Source: Parvibaculaceae bacterium (GTDB taxonomy: Bacteria; Pseudomonadota; Alphaproteobacteria; Parvibaculales; Parvibaculaceae). Taken from it: a stretch of 64,000 bases of DNA. The notes beneath the pieces were generated by a model. The model did not search any database. It had not been told where the DNA came from and saw only the letters and a program-made list of their open reading frames with translations. This document shows positions 57,324-64,000 of the stretch, piece by piece. The stretch is from contig JAHBYJ010000001.1 in NCBI GenBank assembly GCA_019636015.1, forward strand, positions 744,001 through 808,000. The letters run 5' to 3'. Numbering within the stretch: position 1 is the first letter of the stretch; the number at the start of each line of letters is the position of its first letter. A program made the position numbers and the translations under genes.

Positions 57324-58688
57324 TCAGTCGCGCAGCCTGTAGACCGGGAAGCAGCGGCGGATCGCGTCCGCCCTTTGCATGTCGCCTGTCAGGACTGCCC
57401 CTTCGGCCACCGCTTCCTCAATCGAAATCCCGTCCCGGAAAATCCGGTAGAGCAGCGGCCAGCCGATCTGCAGCGAGGCATCCGGGTTCTCTGCGGCGGC
57501 GAAGCCTATCTCGACACGCGACTTGCGCACGCGGATCGCGGCTTCCATGGGCCCGTGATCGGAGATGGTGAGGGCGAGCGTGGCATCGAGCCCCCGCGCC
57601 TTGCGGCGCTGGAATGTCAGCGTCAGGCCGAACAGGAACGAGAAGGGGTTGTCGGAAGGGATATTGTAGTCGACGAGCTGTATCTGCTTCGTCTTGAGGC
57701 GCTGGGGCACGCTCTCCTCCGCATCCGAGTTCTTCAGCACATAGATGGTTTCGGGCTTCGCAAGCAGCGGATCGAGGATGCGCTTGCGATATTCGACCTT
57801 GTCTTCGACGTAAGGCCCGAGCACGTCGGAACCCGCCGGGCAGACGCTCAGGCAATAGGCCGCCTTGTAGCCGGGCTTGAAGGAAAGGCTCTGCCACATG
57901 GAAACGCTTTCGCCGGGGCTCACGCGGGCGTCGTAGTCGTCGGCGTCCTTCGCTTCCACCACTTCATGGACCCAGTCCACGAAACCGCCCATGAATTCGC
58001 GGTAGTTGTGGGTGTAGCAGGCGGAGAAATTGAAGCTGCCGTCCATGCCGATCGCCTCCACCGGACATGCCGCGACGCAGAGCTTGCAGTCGAGACAAGG
58101 CGAATAATCGAGCGGACTCGAATAGCTCTCGATTTCGCGGTCGATGACGATGGTGCCGAGCAGGATGAAACTGCCGAAGCGCGGGTGGATCACATTGCGG
58201 TGGAGCCCCATCTTGCCGAGCCCTGCCGCTTCCGCGATCGGCTTGTGCGAGATGACGCGCATGCCGGCGGGATAAGCCTGCGCTTCCATCGGGAAGGCGG
58301 CGGCGGGATTGACCGCCCCAATGCCCATTTCCTCGAGGCGCCGCACCGCGCGCCGCGCGACATGGTTCACATCGTCATAGGTCTGGTGGAATTCCTCATT
58401 CGCCACCGACCGGACCGATGTGCGCACCGTGTCGCGGTTCATCCGGACGACGAAGCTGACAAGCGTCTTTGCGCCCGGCAGCAGCGCCGAGATCCAGGCC
58501 TGCTGATCGGCAATGGCCGGGTTCGTCACCTCGACGAAGCCGCAATCGTCGGCGCCGCATTCGAGCATGAGTGCGCGAAGCGCCTCCCTGTCGAGGGACG
58601 TTTCTGGCGCTGCCCGGCCGGTACTCCCGCGCCAGCGGAGAATGTCGGGATGCTCGCTATCGTCTCGCGTGTCGGACATATGGGTCAT
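57324..58688 (-). CDS. Iron-sulfur protein with QueG-like domain and C-terminal SCP2-like domain
   Basis: A 454-residue protein of unusual make-up. The N-terminal half resembles the QueG/reductive-dehalogenase fold (AWISALLPGAKTLVSFVVRMN, EAAGLGKMGLHRNVIHPRFGSF). It carries a ferredoxin motif CLDCKLCVAACP near residue 205 and CLSVCPAGSDVLGPY near 283, consistent with two [4Fe-4S] clusters. The final 110 residues (LDATLALTISDHGPMEAAI, SRVEIGFAAAENPDASLQIGW, GAVLTGDMQRAD) fit the SCP2 sterol/lipid-carrier fold. It lacks HEAT repeats, so is not QueG. The ATG at 58688 is five bases after GGAGG; a GTG lies at 58694. Function unknown. Confidence 0.78.
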   Translation of the reverse strand: MTHMSDTRDDSEHPDILRWRGSTGRAAPETSLDREALRALMLECGADDCGFVEVTNPAIADQQAWISALLPGAKTLVSFVVRMNRDTVRTSVRSVANEEFHQTYDDVNHVARRAVRRLEEMGIGAVNPAAAFPMEAQAYPAGMRVISHKPIAEAAGLGKMGLHRNVIHPRFGSFILLGTIVIDREIESYSSPLDYSPCLDCKLCVAACPVEAIGMDGSFNFSACYTHNYREFMGGFVDWVHEVVEAKDADDYDARVSPGESVSMWQSLSFKPGYKAAYCLSVCPAGSDVLGPYVEDKVEYRKRILDPLLAKPETIYVLKNSDAEESVPQRLKTKQIQLVDYNIPSDNPFSFLFGLTLTFQRRKARGLDATLALTISDHGPMEAAIRVRKSRVEIGFAAAENPDASLQIGWPLLYRIFRDGISIEEAVAEGAVLTGDMQRADAIRRCFPVYRLRD

Positions 58689-58709
58689 GGGCACCTCCAG
58701 CCAGTTAAA

Positions 58710-58723
58710 AGTGTATATACACT
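58710..58723. promoter_or_regulatory. Perfect 14-bp palindrome at the iron-sulfur/SCP2 promoter
   Basis: AGTGTATATACACT is its own reverse complement and sits 22 bases before the iron-sulfur/SCP2 start on the minus strand, in a short AT-rich patch. Its position suggests an operator overlapping the promoter; the MarR regulator 1.4 kb away is one candidate binder. Confidence 0.6.
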
Positions 58724-58828
58724 ATATGGCCTGGCGTTCAAGTCTTCCCTCTCCATGCTCGTGCCACAATCTCAAGGCCTTCTGCTCCCGCGGGCGCTGC
58801 CCGCCGGAACCTGAAGGGAGAAAAAGGG

Positions 58829-59272
58829 ATGAAACATATGCTGAAGCCCCTCGCGGTGGCGCTGGCGGCGGGCTCCATGATTGTGCTTGCGGCCTGCGAC
58901 CAGAATTCGGACGACCAGGCGGCCGGCGAGCTTGCAGATGAAATCGTCGCGGAAATGCCGGAGGGCAACTTGCCTGAAAGCACCATGCCGGAAAGCGACA
59001 TGCCTGCGAGCACGCTGCCTGGAGGCGGCATGGCGGAAGGCGAAAGCGCCGATGAGGCGGCGACGGGATGTCAGGCAGCGGCCGATGCGCTGGGTGGCGT
59101 CTGGGTTGGCCGGCCCTTCGCCGAGGCCGAAGGCGATATCAACGCGGGCGAAGGTGTCGCCACCATCCGTATCATCCGGCCGGGCACCGCCGTGACGAAG
59201 GATTTTCGTCCGGATCGTCTCAACGTCGATGTGAACGAGGAAGAAATCGTCACCCGCATTTATTGCGGCTGA
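58829..59272 (+). CDS. I78 peptidase inhibitor-like lipoprotein, copy 2
   Basis: A 147-residue paralogue of the lipoprotein at 56427. The signal (MLKPLAVALAAGSMIVLAAC) ends in a lipobox cysteine. A linker of repeats (LPESTMPESDMPASTLPGG) differs from copy 1. The C-terminal I78-like part is WVGRPFAEAEGDINAGEGVA then IIRPGTAVTKDFRPDRLNVDV and ends TRIYCG, closely mirroring copy 1. ATG at 58829 behind AGGGAG. Divergent from the iron-sulfur/SCP2 gene, sharing its palindrome-bearing control region of about 140 bases. Confidence 0.8.
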   Translation: MKHMLKPLAVALAAGSMIVLAACDQNSDDQAAGELADEIVAEMPEGNLPESTMPESDMPASTLPGGGMAEGESADEAATGCQAAADALGGVWVGRPFAEAEGDINAGEGVATIRIIRPGTAVTKDFRPDRLNVDVNEEEIVTRIYCG

Positions 59273-59297
59273 AGAAGTGCCGGCAGGGGGTCGTCCG

Positions 59298-59825
59298 TCA
59301 GCGGACGATCCTCACCGGCTCGCTGCCGTCCCAGCCGATCGCGGCCTTGCGGATATGTTCGAAGAACTTGCCCTTGCCGCCGGAAATGTCCGACATCTCG
59401 ATCACCGTGCCGGGATGCGTCTCCGTGTCGAAATAGACGAAGCGGCCCTGTTCCCCGCCGATCTGGCCTTCATGGCCGACCTTGTAGCCGGCTGCGATGG
59501 CCCGGTCGTAATCCGCCTGATAGTCCATGCTCCAGTAGGACATGTGCTGCAGCCCTTCGTTTCCTGCATTCAGGAAATCCATATACATGGAGGGCGCGTC
59601 GTTGCGCTGCTGGATGAGTTCGATCTGGAGATCGCCTGTGTTGCCAAGCGCGATGCTCATTTCGACGGGCGAGGGCTTGCCCTTGTAGGTGAACCAGTCG
59701 CACGTCACCCGATCGATATAGAAGAACGGGCCGACGCCCATCACTTCCGTCCAATGCTTCAGCGCGGCTTCGATGTCGCGCACCACATAGCCGTTCTGAC
59801 AGACCTTCCCGAAAAAACGGCTCAT
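59298..59825 (-). CDS. VOC family (glyoxalase-fold) protein
   Basis: A 175-residue vicinal-oxygen-chelate protein with paired beta-alpha-beta-beta-beta modules. GKVCQNGYVVRDIEAALKHWTEVMGVGPFF opens the fold; VEMSIALGNTGDLQIELIQQ and LQHMSYWSMDYQADYDRA contain metal-ligand positions (Glu, His), and RFVYFDTETHPGTVIEMSD ends it. This is similar to methylmalonyl-CoA epimerase-like and 4-hydroxyphenylpyruvate-type members, but the substrate is not predictable. ATG at 59825 following AAGGAG. It lies 11 bases after ccdB on the same strand, so may ride on the toxin-antitoxin promoter. Confidence 0.85.
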   Translation of the reverse strand: MSRFFGKVCQNGYVVRDIEAALKHWTEVMGVGPFFYIDRVTCDWFTYKGKPSPVEMSIALGNTGDLQIELIQQRNDAPSMYMDFLNAGNEGLQHMSYWSMDYQADYDRAIAAGYKVGHEGQIGGEQGRFVYFDTETHPGTVIEMSDISGGKGKFFEHIRKAAIGWDGSEPVRIVR

Positions 59826-59836
59826 GGCTTTCTCCT

Positions 59837-60154
59837 TCAGATGCCGGTGACGAGGAAATCGACCGCGGCGACGATGTCGTAGCGATGCGCCTCCGCATTG
59901 GCAATGGGCGGCGCGGCGAGAAGCCGTTCAGGCAGCGCCGCCATTTGATGCGTTATGAGCACATGCGGCTCGCCCCCAATGTCGATCACGGGGTTGAGGC
60001 GCGCTATCGCGCCCCTGTAGAGCTGCGCGGGTGCGAGCGGCGCCACAAGCCGCGTGTTGAGATCGCTGAGAAGATTTGCCTGAAGTTCAATGACATAGGG
60101 CATGGCCCCACGCGTTCGCGGCTCGGGATTGGTATGGATGTCCAAGGCCGCCAT
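59837..60154 (-). CDS. ccdB: CcdB-family toxin
   Basis: Gyrase-poison toxin family. The 105-residue protein has the CcdB fold pattern (LQANLLSDLNTRLVAPLAP, IGGEPHVLITHQMAALPE, DIVAAVDFLVTGI). In F-plasmid CcdB the last three residues are WGI and the Trp is needed to poison gyrase; here the tail is TGI, so the toxin may be weaker or act differently. There is also a 17-residue N-terminal stretch before the usual start (a downstream Met is at residue 18). ATG at 60154 overlaps the ccdA stop by one base, indicating coupling. Confidence 0.88.
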   Translation of the reverse strand: MAALDIHTNPEPRTRGAMPYVIELQANLLSDLNTRLVAPLAPAQLYRGAIARLNPVIDIGGEPHVLITHQMAALPERLLAAPPIANAEAHRYDIVAAVDFLVTGI

Positions 60155-60381
60155 CAGAAGGACCGGAAATCCTCGCCGAAGATGCCATGTTCTTCCGCGA
60201 AGCCGTTGGCAGCGTCGATGGCGACCTTGTTCTCCTGCCGCCAGCGTCTTTCCTGCTCCGCCCGCACCTGCGCGGACAGGGCTTCCTCGAGAAGCGCCGA
60301 CAGGTTCAGGCGCGCCGCCTTCGCCTTTGCCAGAAGCTCCGCATCGATGGAGAGATTGACCGCTTTCTTAGCCATGCGCAT
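60154..60381 (-). CDS. ccdA: CcdA-family antitoxin
   Basis: A 75-residue ribbon-helix-helix antitoxin. KAVNLSIDAELLAKAKAARLNLSALLEEAL is the DNA-binding/dimerising part, and the C-terminal NKVAIDAANGFAEEHGIFGED matches the CcdB-binding arm of CcdA. Two in-frame ATGs are possible, 60381 and 60375, neither with a clear ribosome-binding site, and the first sits inside one of the operator repeats. It binds its own promoter with the toxin in known systems. Followed by ccdB with a one-base overlap. Confidence 0.9.
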   Translation of the reverse strand: MRMAKKAVNLSIDAELLAKAKAARLNLSALLEEALSAQVRAEQERRWRQENKVAIDAANGFAEEHGIFGEDFRSF

Positions 60382-60420
60382 AGTCTATGCGCATTGTCCA
60401 TGCGCATCAAGCTTGCGCAT
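60374..60420. promoter_or_regulatory. Four 8-bp sites with 13-bp period at the ccdAB promoter
   Basis: ATGCGCAT at 60374-60381, 60387-60394 and 60400-60407, and TTGCGCAT at 60413-60420. Centres are exactly 13 bp apart, and each full copy is palindromic. The first overlaps the ccdA start codon. The arrangement is that of a multi-site operator for a cooperative ribbon-helix-helix repressor, most likely CcdA/CcdB. Confidence 0.85.
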
Positions 60421-60433
60421 CGCCGCAAATGCC

Positions 60434-60470
60434 GCCCGGCGCTTGACGAGCCGGGCTTTTCCCTTATAAA
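60434..60470 (+). promoter_or_regulatory. Promoter of rpmI-rplT with -35 inside a stem-loop
   Basis: TTGACG (60443-60448), 16 bases, TATAAA (60465-60470): a good promoter for rpmI. The -35 lies in the loop of a 7-bp hairpin (GCCCGGC 60434-60440, GCCGGGC 60450-60456) followed by TTTT, which could also terminate upstream read-through. Confidence 0.7.
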
Positions 60471-60547
60471 TCCGCGGCTTCGGGGCGGCCCGGCCTGTAG
60501 GGCATGCCGTGACCGCCCGTAATGCCAAGACCCGGACCCGCAACCTG

Positions 60548-60569
60548 TTGAATTCTTTAATGAATTCAA
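60548..60569 (+). promoter_or_regulatory. Inverted repeat in rpmI leader
   Basis: TTGAATTC (60548-60555), loop TTTAAT, GAATTCAA (60562-60569): a perfect 8-bp AU-rich stem 37 bases before the rpmI ATG. It could be part of an autogenous L20 control element, as known in other bacteria, but no sequence match was made. Confidence 0.5.
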
Positions 60570-60605
60570 GGTCTTCAATGCGGGCCCCAAAACACGGAGA
60601 GCAAA

Positions 60606-60806
60606 ATGCCCAAGTTGAAGACCAAAAGCGGGACCAAGAAGCGCTTCAAGCTTACCGCTTCAGGCAAGGTCAAACGCGGTCAGACTGGCAAGCGCCACGG
60701 CATGATCAAGCGGACCAACAAGCAGATCCGGAACAAGCGCGGGACGACGGTCATGGCGGATGCCGATGCCGCCCGCGTGCTTAAAAACTTCATGCCTTAC
60801 GCGTGA
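60606..60806 (+). CDS. rpmI: 50S ribosomal protein L35
   Basis: A 66-residue, strongly basic ribosomal protein with the family N-terminus [24 protein letters not shown] and the conserved [16 protein letters not shown] centre. ATG at 60606 preceded by GGAGAG. First gene of rpmI-rplT-pheS-pheT; rplT follows after 29 bases. It has its own strong promoter upstream and a stem-loop leader. infC, its usual partner, is 7.2 kb away. Confidence 0.97.
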   Translation: MPKLKTKSGTKKRFKLTASGKVKRGQTGKRHGMIKRTNKQIRNKRGTTVMADADAARVLKNFMPYA

Positions 60807-60835
60807 ACCGGAACACCTGAAGAGGAGCTGAACAC

Positions 60836-61192
60836 ATGTCGCGCGTCAAACGGGGCGTTACCGCCCATGCCCGGCACCGCAAGATCATCAAGAAGGCGAA
60901 GGGCTATTACGGCCGCCGCAAGAATGTCTTCCGCGTCGCCAATCAGGCGGTGGAGAAGGCCGGCCAATATGCCTATCGCGACCGTCGCACGAGGAAGCGC
61001 AACTTCCGCGCCCTCTGGATCCAGCGCATCAACGCCGGTGTCCGCGAGCACGGCCTGACCTATTCGCGATTTATCGACGGCCTCGCCAAGGCTGGCATCG
61101 AGGTGGACCGCAAGGTTCTCTCCGATCTCGCCATCCATGAGCCCGAGGCCTTCAAGGCTCTGGTGAACCAGGCGCAGGCCGCCCTCCAGTAA
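60836..61192 (+). CDS. rplT: 50S ribosomal protein L20
   Basis: A 118-residue RNA-binding assembly protein: [67 protein letters not shown] is the signature, compressed here to its start, and continues [30 protein letters not shown] at 60836 behind AGAGGAG. L20 represses its own operon in E. coli and B. subtilis; whether the leader stem-loop serves this here is unknown. pheS follows after a 208-base gap. Confidence 0.97.
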   Translation: MSRVKRGVTAHARHRKIIKKAKGYYGRRKNVFRVANQAVEKAGQYAYRDRRTRKRNFRALWIQRINAGVREHGLTYSRFIDGLAKAGIEVDRKVLSDLAIHEPEAFKALVNQAQAALQ

Positions 61193-61287
61193 GGGGCTGC
61201 CCATCGCTGCCAGAGCCGGTCACCCGTCCGGGGCCCGCGCGTCATTCGCGCGTGCCGCTCTCCGGGGGTGAGGCGGATCGCCGGTCG

Positions 61288-61359
61288 ATGATTTCGTTCG
61301 CACGCCGTTTCCCTCATATCGCCCGGGAGCCCGCCGAAAGGCAGGTCCGGGCGGTTTGA
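61288..61359 (+). promoter_or_regulatory. Possible leader peptide and hairpin ahead of pheS
   Basis: A 23-codon ORF (61288-61359) begins [11 protein letters not shown] with two Phe codons and overlaps a hairpin (CGCCCGG, 61320-61326, with CCGGGCG, 61347-61353) followed by GTTTG. This resembles a phenylalanine attenuator layout but with few Phe codons and a poor T-tract. Confidence 0.25.
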
Positions 61360-61400
61360 GCGAATTGTCATGCGCGAAACGATCAGAAGCCGGTGAAGAA

Positions 61401-62492
61401 ATGACCGACAGTCCCGATCTCGAAAAACTCGAAGCGGAATTCGCCGCGGCGATCGCCGATGCGGTGGATATCGACACGCTCGAAGCCGTGCGCGTCGCCG
61501 CCCTCGGCAAGAAGGGCCGCGTCTCCGAGTTGATGAAGGGCCTCGGCGCCATGTCGCCCGAGGAGCGCAAGGAAATGGGGCCGAAGCTGAACGGCCTCAA
61601 GGACCGGCTGACGGAGGCTCTCGCCGCCCGCAAGGACATGCTGCACGAAGCGGCGCTGGAAGCCCGGCTTGCCGGAGAGCGGATCGACGTGACGCTGCCC
61701 GTCCGCGCCACGGCGCTCGAGACGGGCCGCATCCATCCGCTGTCTCAGGTCTGGGACGAAGTGACGGCGATCTTCGCCGATATGGGCTTCGCCGTGGAGC
61801 AGGGCCCCGATATCGAGACGGACCATTACAATTTCGGCGCGCTGAATTTCCCGGAAGGCCACCCTGCGCGGGAAATGCACGATACCTTCTATTTCGAGCC
61901 CGATGCGTCCGGTGCGCGGAAGCTCCTGCGCACGCATACGAGCCCGGTGCAGGTCCGCACCATGGAGGCGGGCAAGCCTCCCTTCCGCTTCATCTGCCCC
62001 GGCCGTACCTATCGCTGCGACAGCGACCAGACGCATACGCCGCAATTCCACCAGATCGAAGGCCTCGTCATTGATGAGGTGACGCATCTCGGCCATCTGA
62101 AATGGACGCTGGAGGAATTCCTGCGCGCCTTCTTCGAGGTCGATGGCGTCGAACTTCGCATGCGCCCGTCCTTCTTCCCCTTCACCGAGCCTTCGATGGA
62201 AGTCGACGTGCGCTGCGCGCGCCTCGGCAATGAAATCCGCATCGGCGAGGGCGACGACTGGCTCGAAATTCTCGGCTGCGGCATGGTCCATCCGAATGTG
62301 CTGCGCTCGTCGGGCATCGATCCGGAGAAATATCAGGGCTTCGCCTTCGGCATGGGGCTCGACCGGATCGCCATGCTGAAATACGGCATCCCGGATCTGC
62401 GCGCCTTCTTCGAATCCGATCTGCGCTGGCTGAGGCATTACGGCTTCGCCGCACTCGATGTGCCGACGCTTGCGGGAGGGCTCTCGTCGTGA
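61401..62492 (+). CDS. pheS: Phenylalanyl-tRNA synthetase alpha subunit
   Basis: Catalytic subunit of the alpha2-beta2 enzyme that charges tRNA-Phe. The N-terminal coiled coil is followed by the class II core: [33 protein letters not shown] (motif 1 region), [39 protein letters not shown] (motif 2), [22 protein letters not shown] and [18 protein letters not shown] (motif 3). 363 residues from the ATG at 61401 (preferred to an upstream frame); E. coli PheS has 327. Its stop overlaps the pheT start as GTGA. Confidence 0.97.
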   Translation: MTDSPDLEKLEAEFAAAIADAVDIDTLEAVRVAALGKKGRVSELMKGLGAMSPEERKEMGPKLNGLKDRLTEALAARKDMLHEAALEARLAGERIDVTLPVRATALETGRIHPLSQVWDEVTAIFADMGFAVEQGPDIETDHYNFGALNFPEGHPAREMHDTFYFEPDASGARKLLRTHTSPVQVRTMEAGKPPFRFICPGRTYRCDSDQTHTPQFHQIEGLVIDEVTHLGHLKWTLEEFLRAFFEVDGVELRMRPSFFPFTEPSMEVDVRCARLGNEIRIGEGDDWLEILGCGMVHPNVLRSSGIDPEKYQGFAFGMGLDRIAMLKYGIPDLRAFFESDLRWLRHYGFAALDVPTLAGGLSS

Positions 62493-64000
62493 AGTTCACT
62501 CTCTCCTGGCTGAAGCAGCCGCTCGACACCAACGCGACGCTCGACGAAATCGTCGAACGCCTCACCATGCTCGGCCTTGAGGTCGAAGGCGTGGAAGACC
62601 CGGCGAAGAAGCTCGCCGTCTTCTCCGTTGCGAAAGTGCTGGAAGCAGGCCCCCATCCCGATGCGGACAAGCTGCAGGTCCTGAAGGTCGAGGCGCTTGT
62701 CGAAAGCGAAGTGAAGCAGTTGCAGGTCGTCTGCGGCGCGCCGAACGCGCGTGCGGGCATGACGGGCATCTTCGCCCCGCCCGGCGCCACCATCCCCGTC
62801 AACGGCATGGTGCTGAAGCCGACGAAAATCCGCGGCGTCGAATCGAATGGCATGATGTGCTCCGAGCGCGAGCTCGAACTCTCCGACGATCATGTCGGCA
62901 TCATCGACCTCGAAGGCGAGTGGAAAGTCGGCACGCCTGCCGCCGAAGTGCTGGGGCAGAACGATCCCGTCATCGAAATCGCGATCACGCCGAACCGGCC
63001 GGATTGCCTCGGTGTCTATGGCGTCGCGCGCGATCTCGCGGCCGCCGGCCTCGGCCGTCTCCGCGAAGGCGACCTGTCGCCGGTGCCGGGCAAGTTCGAA
63101 AGTCCCATCGGCATCGAACTCGATTTTCCGGCGGGCGAGGAACATGTCTGTCCCGTCTTCGCAGGCCGTCTCATTCGCGGCGTGAAGAACGGGCCTTCGC
63201 CCGAATGGCTGCAGAACTGGCTGAAGGCAGTCGGCCTCCGCCCGATCAATGCGCTGGTCGATATCACGAATTTCATCTCGCTCGATCGCGCGCGCCCGCT
63301 CCATGTCTATGACGCCGCAAAACTCACAGGCAATATTCGCGCCCGTCTTGGCCGCAAGGGCGAAAAGCTCCTCGCGCTCGACGGCAAGACCTATGATGTC
63401 GAACCTCATTATTGCGTCATCGCCGACGATGCGAAGGTGCTCGGCTTCGGCGGCGTGATGGGCGGCGAGGACTCGGGCTCGACCGGAGAGACTGTCGACG
63501 TCTTCCTCGAAAGCGCGTACTTCGATCCCTACCGCACCGCGCGCACGGGCAGAGATACGGGCATCGTCTCGGATGCGCGCTACCGCTTCGAGCGCGGCGT
63601 CGATCCAGCCTTCGTGCTGCCGGGGCTCGAACTCGCGACAAGGATGATCCTCGATATCTGCGGTGGCGAACCGTCGAATATCGTGGTGGCGGGCAAGGTG
63701 CCGGAAACGAAGAAGGAAATCTCCTTCGACACGGCGCGCATCGAAAAGTTGACGGGCCTCAAACTCGGCAAGGCGGAAGCGGCGAATATTCTCGCAGCGC
63801 TTGGCTTCGGCGTCACGGATGCAGGCGGCAATCTCTCCATCGCCGTGCCGTCCTGGCGGCCGGATGTGGAAGGCTCCGCCGATCTCGTGGAAGAAGTCGT
63901 GCGCGTTCATGGCCTCGACGAAGTGAAGTCGGTCGCACTCCCGCGCATTCATGCGGTGGCAAAGCCCGTCCTCTCGCTTCGTCAGCGCCGCGACAGGCTC
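62489..64000 (+). CDS. pheT: Phenylalanyl-tRNA synthetase beta subunit, C-terminus cut by window edge
   Basis: 504 of about 800 residues are visible. The start [15 protein letters not shown] and the tRNA-binding EMAP-like domain ([52 protein letters not shown]) come first, then [23 protein letters not shown], the B3/4 editing domain ([24 protein letters not shown]) and [32 protein letters not shown] at 62489 overlaps the pheS stop by four bases. The C-terminal core and ferredoxin-like domain lie outside the window. Confidence 0.96.
   Translation, partial: MKFTLSWLKQPLDTNATLDEIVERLTMLGLEVEGVEDPAKKLAVFSVAKVLEAGPHPDADKLQVLKVEALVESEVKQLQVVCGAPNARAGMTGIFAPPGATIPVNGMVLKPTKIRGVESNGMMCSERELELSDDHVGIIDLEGEWKVGTPAAEVLGQNDPVIEIAITPNRPDCLGVYGVARDLAAAGLGRLREGDLSPVPGKFESPIGIELDFPAGEEHVCPVFAGRLIRGVKNGPSPEWLQNWLKAVGLRPINALVDITNFISLDRARPLHVYDAAKLTGNIRARLGRKGEKLLALDGKTYDVEPHYCVIADDAKVLGFGGVMGGEDSGSTGETVDVFLESAYFDPYRTARTGRDTGIVSDARYRFERGVDPAFVLPGLELATRMILDICGGEPSNIVVAGKVPETKKEISFDTARIEKLTGLKLGKAEAANILAALGFGVTDAGGNLSIAVPSWRPDVEGSADLVEEVVRVHGLDEVKSVALPRIHAVAKPVLSLRQRRDRL

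Noticed and set aside
61288..61359. Confident phenylalanine attenuator for pheST
   Set aside because: Only two Phe codons and no proper T-run after the hairpin. Kept only as a low-confidence feature.

Overview
The window is GC-rich bacterial chromosome, densely coded on both strands, and reads as an alphaproteobacterium. Evidence for that is family content and gene order: aroA-cmk-rpsA followed by ihfB, a lapA-domain gene, pyrF, trpF, trpB and trpA; an lptC-lptA-lptB-rpoN-hpf-ptsN block; an FzlA-type cell-division GST; Hsp20 paired with a DUF1150 gene; an FYDLN-acid (TIGR02300) protein beside tRNA-Ala; and an infC gene that appears to start with ATA. The richness in acyl-CoA, ketone and efflux genes fits a lipid- or hydrocarbon-using Hyphomicrobiales-like bacterium such as a Parvibaculum relative. 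That genus guess comes from gene content only.

Layout. 1-9.2 kb (minus strand): aroA, cmk, rpsA, sppA, ihfB, lapA-domain, pyrF, trpF, trpB and the start of trpA, with several 4-base GTGA overlaps and a UUCG-loop terminator after rpsA. 9.3-9.9 kb (plus): FYDLN-acid protein and tRNA-Ala(GGC). 10-19.2 kb: pyrC, then a catabolic-looking group (enoyl-CoA hydratase, old-yellow-enzyme reductase, single-chain biotin-dependent acyl-CoA carboxylase, Baeyer-Villiger-type monooxygenase, fumarylacetoacetate hydrolase). 19.2-32.7 kb (minus): two RND efflux pumps with adaptors, one led by a PadR repressor, with a FadE-type acyl-CoA dehydrogenase and a CoA-transferase/hydrolase between them. 32.8-36.8 kb: a ferric-iron ABC importer split into two divergent units. 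36.9-39.8 kb: sodB, Hsp20-DUF1150, ptsN and hpf. 40.2-44.7 kb (minus): rpoN, lptB, lptA, lptC, rnd and tRNA-Leu(CAG). 44.9-52.7 kb: NDUFA9-like SDR, cueR, fzlA, queG, a TPR protein, an SDR, an unknown small protein, a hydrolase, a GT4 glycosyltransferase and a short GT9-like protein. 52.9-64 kb: infC, a GDPD, an unknown small ORF, a luciferase-like reductase, two I78-inhibitor-like lipoproteins flanking a MarR regulator and an iron-sulfur/SCP2 protein, a VOC protein, a chromosomal CcdAB module, then rpmI, rplT, pheS and partial pheT.

Most of the window is housekeeping. I see no insertion sequence, prophage, CRISPR array, rRNA or clear integration site. The least ordinary features are the ccdAB promoter region, with four 8-bp near-identical palindromic sites spaced exactly 13 bp apart and a toxin lacking the Trp of the WGI tail; the ATA start of infC; the orphan GT9-like half protein; the iron-sulfur/SCP2 fusion under a perfect 14-bp palindrome; and the duplicated I78-type lipoproteins. 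I found no convincing wholly new system.
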